Shown here in pieces: positions 6,761 to 13,505 of a stretch of 17,274 nt of DNA. The translations under genes were made by a program, and so were the position numbers. Below the pieces are notes generated by a model. That model worked only from the letters and a program-made list of their open reading frames with translations, did not search any database and was not told where the DNA came from. How positions within the stretch are numbered: position 1 is the stretch's first letter; the number at the start of each line of letters is the position of its first letter. The DNA is from Elusimicrobiota bacterium (GTDB taxonomy: Bacteria > Elusimicrobiota > Elusimicrobia > 2-01-FULL-59-12 > JACPXA01): contig JACPXA010000129.1 in the NCBI GenBank assembly GCA_016196785.1, positions 1 to 17,274 of the forward strand, given 5' to 3'.

Positions 6761-7944
6761 GGCCTCCCCACACTGGTGATCTCATAGACGCGGACCTCGT
6801 AGGGACTCCACTGGGCATCCAAGGAGCCCCTGTCGAACGAGATGCGCTGCCGTTGCGGCAGAAGCGTGACCGTCGGGTTGGGAAACCGGTCCCGAGCCAA
6901 TCGAATCTGACGCTGAACAGGACGCTTCAAGGTATTCACCGTTAAGAGGTAGGTCTTTCCCTGGTGTTGTTTGATCAACATCTCCACCGAACCTCCCCCC
7001 GTGAGGGTCACCCCGGCGCTCCTCCGCTCCTGCGTGGGAGCCAGCAAGATGGGGGCCATCTCCTTTAACTCCTTGGACACACTCGAAACGGCCTCCCACT
7101 GGGACGGATTATTTTCGCGACTAATGTCCTCGAGGGACTTTCCGTTCCCATCCTCGGTCCGGTAACAGTTGAAGATGACGCCTTTTGCCCCCTGGAGGAT
7201 ACCACTGTAAGCCATAAACCGCATCTCTTCTCGGGTGGGATAGCGACCCACTGCATTGGGAACGCGCTTTTTGACATCAGGCCACATATCGGGGTCATTG
7301 GCGAGGTTATACGCCTGGAACACCCAGAGGAAAGGCATGCCTTTGGAGGCGAGGGTCGAAAAGGAGGATTGATGGGCCTCCCGCAGCTGTTCCAGAGAGG
7401 CCCAGGGATGGTCATAGATCCCCTCGGGAAGCATCGAGTACTGGAGCATCAGCCAATCTGCGCCATTGAGATACTCATACTGGTCGTCGATCGCTGCAGC
7501 TGGAAGGCCCACCACGGGATGAGAGGTATCCAGCCGTTTGATCGTCTGGTAGGCCCGGAGAAAGTGGTCCACGTTGACTGGCTGACCTCTCCCATACGCA
7601 GGGTTTTCCGGCTCATCATACAGATGCCAGCCAAAGAGGGCCGGGTGGCCCTTGAGGGTGCGGACACGTTGTTCAATGATGGCGAGGTCCTGCTTCTGGG
7701 GGTCTTGCGGGTCCTGAACCGCTTCCTGCTGAATCCCCAGCTGGACCCGAAGGCCTGCCCGCTGAGCCGCATCGAGGTAGGCCTTCGCGTCCTCATCGGT
7801 CGCGGTGTGGACCCCCTCAAAGTGATAGGACTGAATGAGATTGAAGCCGGCCGCGGCGATCTCGGGAAATTCCTCGGTGACCTTATTGGACCGAGGCGTA
7901 GCATCGACGCAGTACCACATCCTTAGATGAATCGTTCTATTCAC
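6757..7944 (-). CDS. Glycoside-hydrolase-like TIM-barrel protein, signal peptide lost (paralogue 1)
   Basis: Homologous along its length to the genes at 8088 and 11147. The start chosen is the GTG at 7944 (VNRTIHLRMW): it aligns with the paralogues' starts and has AAAGGAG about 10 bases upstream, which gives 395 residues; an upstream in-frame ATG would add only a few residues. The barrel opens with EEFPEIAAAGFNLIQSY and carries HLYDEPEN (candidate acid/base Glu about 111), then EEMRFMAY and KGVIFNCYR. A C-terminal beta region of about 90 residues (HQGKTYLLTVN, NPTVTLLPQRQRISF, YEVRVYEI) follows. The paralogues have about 30-35 residues between MW and the barrel, including a hydrophobic signal core and AxGA cleavage site; here they are missing, with the frame kept. 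The product should stay in the cytoplasm unless it is decaying. No exact GH family recognised; substrate unknown. Confidence 0.75.
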   Translation of the reverse strand: MNRTIHLRMWYCVDATPRSNKVTEEFPEIAAAGFNLIQSYHFEGVHTATDEDAKAYLDAAQRAGLRVQLGIQQEAVQDPQDPQKQDLAIIEQRVRTLKGHPALFGWHLYDEPENPAYGRGQPVNVDHFLRAYQTIKRLDTSHPVVGLPAAAIDDQYEYLNGADWLMLQYSMLPEGIYDHPWASLEQLREAHQSSFSTLASKGMPFLWVFQAYNLANDPDMWPDVKKRVPNAVGRYPTREEMRFMAYSGILQGAKGVIFNCYRTEDGNGKSLEDISRENNPSQWEAVSSVSKELKEMAPILLAPTQERRSAGVTLTGGGSVEMLIKQHQGKTYLLTVNTLKRPVQRQIRLARDRFPNPTVTLLPQRQRISFDRGSLDAQWSPYEVRVYEITSVGRP

Positions 7945-7977
7945 GTGAACAGTCTCCTTTTCCATTTCGCTACTCTC

Positions 7978-7986
7978 ATTATAGCA
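7978..7986 (-). promoter_or_regulatory. Extended -10 promoter ahead of paralogue 1
   Basis: The minus strand reads TGCTATAAT: a perfect TATAAT (7978-7983) with the upstream TG of an extended -10. It lies 33 bases before the GTG at 7944, leaving a leader of about 25 bases that contains the AAAGGAG ribosome site (7954-7960). The -35 is poor, which is normal for extended -10 promoters. It suggests this signal-less paralogue has its own transcription start. Confidence 0.5.
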
Positions 7987-8087
7987 TAGCAGCGGATAGT
8001 AACGTTTTAATGAACAAATCCTGACTGACATTCTGTCCAGGTTTTGCTGAGGTCTAAGGGGATGTACCGAAGAACGTCTCTTACGCC

Positions 8088-9452
8088 TTACGATCCACCC
8101 GGGACGATCTCATAGACGCGGACCTCGTAGGGGCTCCACTGGACATCCAAGGAGCCACGTTCGAACGAGATGCGCTGCCGTTGCGGCAGAAGCGTGACGG
8201 TCGGGTTGGGAAACCGGTCCCGGGCGACTCGGATCTGACGCTGAACAGGTTCTGGCGACGGATTCACCGTCAGGAGATAGGTCCTTCCTTGGTGGTGTTT
8301 GATCAACAGCTCAATCGGCCCCTTGATTGTCACTCCGGCTTTCTTTGGCTCCTGCGTGGGAGCCAGAAGGATAGGGGTCATCGCCTTCAATTCCTTGGAA
8401 ACACTGGAGACGGCTTCCCACTGGGACGGATTCCCGCGAAGACTTACGTCATCCCCACCTTCCCCGTCATCTCTGCCGTAGTTCTGATAGTCCCAGCGAT
8501 AGCAATTGAAGAAAACTCCCTGGGATTTGTGGATAAGAGCATCGTAGGCCATGAAGCGCATCTCGGCTATCGTAGGATAGCGCCCCAAATTATCCGGCAG
8601 GCGTTTGGGATCGCCCGGCGGCCCCCCCCAAGAAAGAGAATCGTTCGCCATGTTGTAGGTTTGGACGTCGGCTATAACTTTTTGCTTTGGGCCAATCACG
8701 TTATAAACTAGATCAACGCGTTTTCCTACATCCTCGGGATGCGCCTCCCACTCTTGAGGAAAACCAGGAGGAATCACTTCAAAACCAATAACCAAGTTGT
8801 CCAGCTCATAGATATCCGCAATATCGCGATACTCGTAATTTTGATCGACCACTCCGGGGAGACCAACGACAAGTGGGTGGCTGGGATCCACTTCTTTAAT
8901 GGCCCGCCTAACTTTTCTGAGTTTCTCAGGATCTGGCTCAAGTCCTTCACCCTCCTTTTGAATCCCTCCCTGTGGCGTATCATCATTGAGGACCCAGCCC
9001 CAGAGCGCAGGATGGTCCTTGAGCACGCGAACACGCTTGAGAATAAGATTGAGCTGATCGTTCGAGAGGTCTTTCCCCATTATCCAATCCGCATATGACA
9101 ACCCCATCAGCACTTTCAGGCCTGATTTTTGAGCGGTATCAAGAAGAACCCGAGCGTTCGCATCGGTATTGCCCCACTCCGGAGGAGTTCCATCCGGAGT
9201 AATTCCACCGAAATCAAATCGACCGACGCGAATCACATTAAATCCTACCCTGGCAATTTCTGGGAATTCCTCCAAAACGGTGATTTTGGACGGAGGATCT
9301 TTGGGATCACGCGGGGTATAATCATCAACTAACATCAACCCAATCGGAAAGAACGGTTCCTGAGCGCCCGAGGCGAGGCGCGCGGTCCCCGCCAACGACG
9401 AAATTCCCAATAGTACCATCCACATCTTTCTTAGATAAATCAATCTATTCAC
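8088..9452 (-). CDS. Secreted glycoside-hydrolase-like TIM-barrel protein (paralogue 2)
   Basis: 454 residues from the GTG at 9452, which has GGGAGAA about 9 bases upstream and aligns with the ATG of the neighbour at 11079; an upstream ATG at 9494 would put 14 non-homologous residues before the signal peptide. N-terminus: basic VNRLIYLRK, hydrophobic core MWMVLLGISSLAG, likely cleavage after ASGA. The barrel has EEFPEIARVGFNVIRV, a shared GWVLN stretch, VIADVQTYNMAND, EMRFMAYDALIHKSQGVFFNCYR, and the same C-terminal beta region as its paralogues. The DEP motif of the others is DDT here (Asp about 158 in place of Glu), so the usual catalytic acid may be missing. Its last 120 coding bases and about 26 bases after the stop are nearly identical to those of the gene at 11147. 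The role is probably outside the cytoplasm, acting on or binding a glycan; substrate not determinable. Confidence 0.78.
   Translation of the reverse strand: MNRLIYLRKMWMVLLGISSLAGTARLASGAQEPFFPIGLMLVDDYTPRDPKDPPSKITVLEEFPEIARVGFNVIRVGRFDFGGITPDGTPPEWGNTDANARVLLDTAQKSGLKVLMGLSYADWIMGKDLSNDQLNLILKRVRVLKDHPALWGWVLNDDTPQGGIQKEGEGLEPDPEKLRKVRRAIKEVDPSHPLVVGLPGVVDQNYEYRDIADIYELDNLVIGFEVIPPGFPQEWEAHPEDVGKRVDLVYNVIGPKQKVIADVQTYNMANDSLSWGGPPGDPKRLPDNLGRYPTIAEMRFMAYDALIHKSQGVFFNCYRWDYQNYGRDDGEGGDDVSLRGNPSQWEAVSSVSKELKAMTPILLAPTQEPKKAGVTIKGPIELLIKHHQGRTYLLTVNPSPEPVQRQIRVARDRFPNPTVTLLPQRQRISFERGSLDVQWSPYEVRVYEIVPGGS
9371..9452 (-). repeat. Shared 82-base signal-peptide cassette, copy in paralogue 2
   Basis: Codes for the signal peptide from the start codon to the cleavage region. 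It matches 10998-11079 at 76 of 82 positions with no gaps, although the mature proteins are unrelated. Six bases upstream of the start (GAACAG on the forward strand) are also shared. Confidence 0.85.
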
Positions 9453-9510
9453 GTGAACAGTTCTCCCTGCTTGCTGGGTTCGCCCAATACGCACGTCGTC
9501 GCGTCGTACT

Positions 9511-11079
9511 TCATCGGATCACCGCCAGTTTCCCGCGGACCTTTTGACCCTGGTCGTTGGTCAGAAGGTAGAGGTAGAGTCCGGAGGCGACGGGGTCCCC
9601 GGCGTCGTTGGTGAGGTCCCAGGTGGTGGAAGGGCTGCTGGTCGACAGGGTTTTGACCAAATGGCCGGACACCGTAAAGAGCTTCACGGTGACATTGCCG
9701 GTCAATTGATCAAAGGTGATGAGGGTGCCCGCGTGTTTGTCTGCGCGCCAAGGGTTGGGATAGAGGCGCGGGGCAAGAGGGGAGACCTGTAGAGCGGCTT
9801 CGCTTGCCTGGGTCTCAAGGAGTATGGGTTTCATTCCGATCGTCACGGAGCCGCCGCTTCGTATGGCCACGCTATTTCCATCTACATTACGATACTGTCT
9901 AAATCGGCTTGGTGCCCGGATTGACACGTTACCCGCCGTGTTCCAAATAGCTTGTGCTTCATAACCTCCCGGACGAGATAGACCACAGATCCATGTTGTG
10001 CCATCGCTCTGCACTGCACAGTGACTCGTCATTGTGGCTCCAACGAGCCATTGATAGACTTCTCGATAGGCGATTCCTGATTTTTGTATCCCTCCACGCC
10101 TGGGATCCCATAATGTCCCCCAGTCGTTTCGTGGTTTAGATTCGTCATAGCCGTCCCAGCCATACCAATAGAAACGCTCGACACCCTTTGACCCATGCAG
10201 GAGGTAAGAACGCGCCACATAGGCCGCTTGCTCGTCAAGGTCGGGTAACTCAAAATTTTGCCCCCAACTGCCCTCAGTATCCCAGAGTGGCTTGGCGCTT
10301 TGCCCGTTGGCCGCCATCACCACTCTTATGGCATTGACCATTGAGTTAATATCCTCCGGGCGATGCCGGTAGCCATGGAAGGTGATCACATCAGCATAGT
10401 TACCACCGCCAGCAGATAGGAACCGGTTGGTATAGTCAGCCACCCAATTGTCAGCCTCGGTAGCATTGGCGATGGCATCGGAGGCGGCATCGGGGGCGAG
10501 TACCAGCGCATTTGGATCAATGGATTTGATGATTCGATAGGCATGTTGCGCCATGGTGACCATGGTCGCGGTATCCCCTGTCCAATATTCGCGCGCGTTC
10601 CACTCATTCCAGATCTCCCAGTACTTAATCCTGCCACCATGTTTTTTGTTATGGGTGGCAATCGCTCGAACAAAATCATCCCAGTATCGCATATCGCGCG
10701 GCGGAGCAGCACCACCACCTCCTAAAGGATGATCCTCCCACGGCTCATTCGGTCTTAAGGAAGCCCACCGGGGAGTGGCTCCAAACGTGTAGAGCAGGTC
10801 AACGTTGTGAGCTCGCGCAAGGTCCAAGAAAAGGTCAAGGTGTGTCCAGTCGTACTGGCCTTCTGCAGTGTTGATGTCTGTCCAGTATGTGCCCGCACCC
10901 CATAGTCGGAGGCTTGTAAAAGACACTGCAGGCCACGGAATGTCGGGACGAAAAAAATGTTGTCCGAAGAAACTGGGCGGAACATCCTGAGCTCCCCAGG
11001 CGAGGCGCGCGGTCCCCGCCAACGACGAAATTCCCAACAGCGCCACCCACATCCTTCTTAGATAAATCAATCTATTCAT
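9511..11079 (-). CDS. Secreted clan GH-A glycosidase (GH39/PslG-like) with FlgD-like C-terminal domain
   Basis: 522 residues. The ATG at 11079 has GAGGAGA 9-15 bases upstream. Signal peptide: MNRLIYLRR, then MWVALLGISSLAG, cleavage near AWGA-Q. The barrel (about 35-345) has the clan-A acid/base motif YWEIWNEWN (Glu 159) and a nucleophile candidate PLWDTEGSWG (Glu 269), with TPRWAS, VITFHGYRH and FYWYGWDG between and after; this best resembles GH39/PslG-like polysaccharide hydrolases. Residues 350-435 form a beta region. The end (437-522) has LYPNPWRADK, VTVKLFTVSGHLVKTL, WDLTNDAGDPVASGLYLYLL and GKLAVIR, a FlgD-type Ig-like domain often found at the end of secreted proteins, perhaps for surface attachment or export. 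It is unrelated to its three neighbours beyond the signal peptide. Substrate unknown; a beta-linked exopolysaccharide is plausible. Confidence 0.82.
   Translation of the reverse strand: MNRLIYLRRMWVALLGISSLAGTARLAWGAQDVPPSFFGQHFFRPDIPWPAVSFTSLRLWGAGTYWTDINTAEGQYDWTHLDLFLDLARAHNVDLLYTFGATPRWASLRPNEPWEDHPLGGGGAAPPRDMRYWDDFVRAIATHNKKHGGRIKYWEIWNEWNAREYWTGDTATMVTMAQHAYRIIKSIDPNALVLAPDAASDAIANATEADNWVADYTNRFLSAGGGNYADVITFHGYRHRPEDINSMVNAIRVVMAANGQSAKPLWDTEGSWGQNFELPDLDEQAAYVARSYLLHGSKGVERFYWYGWDGYDESKPRNDWGTLWDPRRGGIQKSGIAYREVYQWLVGATMTSHCAVQSDGTTWICGLSRPGGYEAQAIWNTAGNVSIRAPSRFRQYRNVDGNSVAIRSGGSVTIGMKPILLETQASEAALQVSPLAPRLYPNPWRADKHAGTLITFDQLTGNVTVKLFTVSGHLVKTLSTSSPSTTWDLTNDAGDPVASGLYLYLLTNDQGQKVRGKLAVIR
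10998..11079 (-). repeat. Shared 82-base signal-peptide cassette, copy in the GH-A gene
   Basis: Partner of 9371-9452 (76 of 82 identical, ungapped). It covers the start codon through the signal-peptide cleavage region. Confidence 0.85.
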
Positions 11080-11146
11080 GGGAACAGTCTCCTCTCACAA
11101 ACCAACGATCTACTAAGTGGGTGCACCGAAGAACGTCCCTTACGCC

Positions 11147-12445
11147 TTACGATCCACCCCGGGCGATCTCATAAATGCGGACCTCGTAGGGGCTCCACTG
11201 AGTATCCAAGGAGCCGCTTTGCAACGAGATGCGCTGCCTTTGAGGTAGAAGCGTGACCGTCGGGTTGGGAAACCGGTCCGGGGCCAATCGGATCTGAAGC
11301 GAAACAGGCTCTGGCGACGGATTCATAGTCAGGAGGTAGGTTTTTCCTTGGTGTTGTTTGACCATCATTTCAATCGGCCCCTTGATTGTCACTCCGGCTT
11401 TCTTTGCCTCCTGCGCGGGAGCCAGCAAGATGGGGACCATCTCCTTTAACTCCTTGGACACACTCGTGACTGCTCGCCACTGGGAGGGATTCTTCTTGGG
11501 GCTGATATCATCCCCCGGGACTCCCGGCCCGTAGTCGTACCGATAGCAATTGAAGATGACACCTTCTGACCCCTTGAGGATGGCATAGTAGGACATAAAG
11601 CGAATTTCCTCACGGGTAGGGTAACGACCCCTCGATAGGACTTCCTGCCCCTCTTCGGTATCCCCCCCTTTTGTAACGAGCGCATCCTTTGCGAGGTTGT
11701 ATACCTGAATGGTGGCGATAACAGATTTGCCTCTGGGTTTCAGCACGCGCGCGGCGGCCTCGACGTATGGCACAATACCTGCTGTCGGTGGCTCGATGGG
11801 GATATTAAAATAGTCTGACAATAAGATATCGAAGGAATCCAGATAAGGGTATCGTTCGTCAATCTCTTGATACGAAGCAACTGACACGGGATGAGCAGGA
11901 TCAAGCTGTTTAATCGCTTTATAGGCTTGCCTAAGGGTGTTAGGAAGGGCGGGTGGAGGACCTTCCTTTTTAGTATACGGATCGTACTTTGGCGTATCCG
12001 GCTCGTCGTAGAGCATCCAACCAAAGAGCGCGCGGTGATCTTTTAGCGCAGAAACACGTTGCTTAATACACTCAAGGTTTCTTTTTAAGATGCATCCTTG
12101 GGGTATCCCCATAAACGCCTTCAGTCCAAATTTATGAGCGGCATCGAGAAATTTTCTTGCTTTCTCGTTTTCGGGAGCATTATCCTCATCATTGTCACCT
12201 TCAATATCTTCCTCGAATTTATAAGACTGAATGAGATTGAAACCGCCGGCTGCGATATCGGGAAATTCTTTTGTGATATCATCCGTGTCAGGCGCAGCAT
12301 CGACAGCATAAAGCCCTATCGGGAAAAACTGCGAAGGATCCTGAGCTCCCGAGGCGAGGCACGCGATTCCCCCCCAAGACCCAATTCCCAAGAGCACCAT
12401 CAAGAGGTTCCTCAGCCGAGTAGTAGAATTGATCGGTCTATTCAT
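11147..12445 (-). CDS. Secreted glycoside-hydrolase-like TIM-barrel protein (paralogue 3)
   Basis: 432 residues from the ATG at 12445, chosen over an ATG five codons upstream because GAGGA (12454-12458) sits 9 bases ahead and MNRPIN aligns with MNRLIY of its neighbours. The signal peptide (LLMVLLGIGSWGGIACLASGA) is divergent from the cassette in the next two genes. Mature part: FFPIGLYAVDAAP, KEFPDIAAGGFNLIQSY, GWMLYDEPD with the candidate acid/base Glu at 148, VIATIQVYNLAKDA, EEIRFMSYYAILKGSEGVIFNCYR, and the C-terminal beta region shared with the genes at 6757 and 8088. This copy has both an intact signal peptide and an intact DEP motif, so it is the best candidate for a working enzyme among the three. 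The second catalytic carboxylate cannot be assigned with confidence, and no GH family number is recognised. Confidence 0.8.
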   Translation of the reverse strand: MNRPINSTTRLRNLLMVLLGIGSWGGIACLASGAQDPSQFFPIGLYAVDAAPDTDDITKEFPDIAAGGFNLIQSYKFEEDIEGDNDEDNAPENEKARKFLDAAHKFGLKAFMGIPQGCILKRNLECIKQRVSALKDHRALFGWMLYDEPDTPKYDPYTKKEGPPPALPNTLRQAYKAIKQLDPAHPVSVASYQEIDERYPYLDSFDILLSDYFNIPIEPPTAGIVPYVEAAARVLKPRGKSVIATIQVYNLAKDALVTKGGDTEEGQEVLSRGRYPTREEIRFMSYYAILKGSEGVIFNCYRYDYGPGVPGDDISPKKNPSQWRAVTSVSKELKEMVPILLAPAQEAKKAGVTIKGPIEMMVKQHQGKTYLLTMNPSPEPVSLQIRLAPDRFPNPTVTLLPQRQRISLQSGSLDTQWSPYEVRIYEIARGGS

Positions 12446-12472
12446 GAGCGCAGTCCTCATTTTTTATTATTT

Positions 12473-12518
12473 TACTAACTTTTTAATGATAGGCGGGGGC
12501 GTGTTCCCGGGCTTTCAG
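12473..12518 (-). repeat. 46-base direct repeat, right copy
   Basis: Covers the final codons and stop of the intact DUF362 gene and about ten bases after it. Pairs with 6661-6706, same orientation, 44 of 46 identical. Confidence 0.85.
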
Positions 12519-13460
12519 CCAGAGGGTCCGGAACAGACTTTGGAGCACACGGGTGGGCTTGAACACGATGTCGTGGAGTTCATTAGGTACTTGAAAGTTA
12601 GTTACCCGCACAGCGTCGAGGGGTTCTCCAGCGATGGTGATGGCATTGAGATCCGGGACACCAAACTCCAGCGTCCGAGCGGCTTCAAGTGTGGCCAGGC
12701 GCTCTGAGGGAAGACCGATGATCTCCGCCAGTACCCGATCCACCGCTACTGGGTCAGGGCCAGCCACAAGCAGCCCGAGAGGATATGGCGAACCGCGCCG
12801 CGGGCCGGTCTTGTGCATCCCGACGATAGCATCAACGATCGTAAAGGTTCTAGGCAGAAGGTAGGCGTTCTTCACTAACATACAGGCAAACAGGTGGAGG
12901 TCGTTCCCCGAGCGCATATGGCGCCACCACTTACGTTTGCCGCTCACACACCCGTACAGGTTCTTCACCGCACCGGTGAGCCGAAGCTGACAATGCGCCT
13001 TGAGTTTGGGAAGGTTCAATATCCAATCAGCCTCCAGGGCGCGCCCGGAGATCGTTAGTTTAGGGTACCGTGTGACCGCCGCCCCACCACTGCTTTTGTG
13101 AGGGGCTGGTTGGGCATGGTTTAGGTCAATTACCTCCACCCCGTGCCGTTCGCAGATCGCCAAGACTCCGGAGACCTTAGCGACCCGGCGAGCGCTCCCA
13201 AACGCCGGGCTATCCCCCACCACTGGCGTCGCCCCCGCAGCTTTCACGGCCAAAATCGCCGCTTCCACAACGATCGGATGCGTCGTGGATAGTTCCTCCG
13301 CCCGATCCGCAACCACAAAATTCGGTTTCAACAGTACCCGCCACCCCGGGTGGATCAGCTCTTGCGGACCCCCATAGGGCTTCAACACTCGCCCCAAGGC
13401 TTCCCTCACTGCCTCCGGTTCATAGCGACTACACTTCGTAATCGCAACAATTGTTCTCAT
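12483..13460 (-). CDS. DUF362 domain-containing protein
   Basis: 325 residues with the DUF362 pattern: VAITKCSRYE, GWRVLLKPNFV, THPIVVEAAILAVKAAGA, VVGDSPAFGS, DWILNLPKLKAHCQLRLTGAVKNLYGCV, TFTIVDAIVGMHKTGPRRG, and DPVAVDRVLAEIIG. The function is not established; in other proteins the domain occurs beside ferredoxin modules, but no Cys-rich ferredoxin motif is present here. There is no signal peptide or membrane segment. The start is the ATG at 13460. The gene ahead of it (methyltransferase) ends 45 bases upstream, and the first glycosidase gene begins 37 bases downstream, so co-transcription with either is possible. The last 11 codons are duplicated as a remnant near 6671. Confidence 0.88.
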   Translation of the reverse strand: MRTIVAITKCSRYEPEAVREALGRVLKPYGGPQELIHPGWRVLLKPNFVVADRAEELSTTHPIVVEAAILAVKAAGATPVVGDSPAFGSARRVAKVSGVLAICERHGVEVIDLNHAQPAPHKSSGGAAVTRYPKLTISGRALEADWILNLPKLKAHCQLRLTGAVKNLYGCVSGKRKWWRHMRSGNDLHLFACMLVKNAYLLPRTFTIVDAIVGMHKTGPRRGSPYPLGLLVAGPDPVAVDRVLAEIIGLPSERLATLEAARTLEFGVPDLNAITIAGEPLDAVRVTNFQVPNELHDIVFKPTRVLQSLFRTLWLKAREHAPAYH

Positions 13461-13505
13461 TTCAGTTGTAGGTCCTGAAGAAGCCAGGCTGTCTTTTAAG
13501 AATCG

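Noticed and set aside
6750..6771. GC-rich hairpin at the end of paralogue 1, considered as a terminator
   Set aside because: The stem (gtgggg/ccccac) spans the stop codon but no U-run follows, so an intrinsic terminator is not supported.
7369..9098. Plus-strand open frames of 119-185 codons under the glycosidase genes
   Set aside because: They are antisense to conserved paralogues, their products look like no known family, and they follow the codon pattern of the minus-strand genes.
6661..12518. The glycosidase block as a transposon or integrated element with direct repeats
   Set aside because: The repeats are the coding end of a gene, no transposase or integrase is present and there are no terminal inverted repeats; duplication or recombination explains it better.
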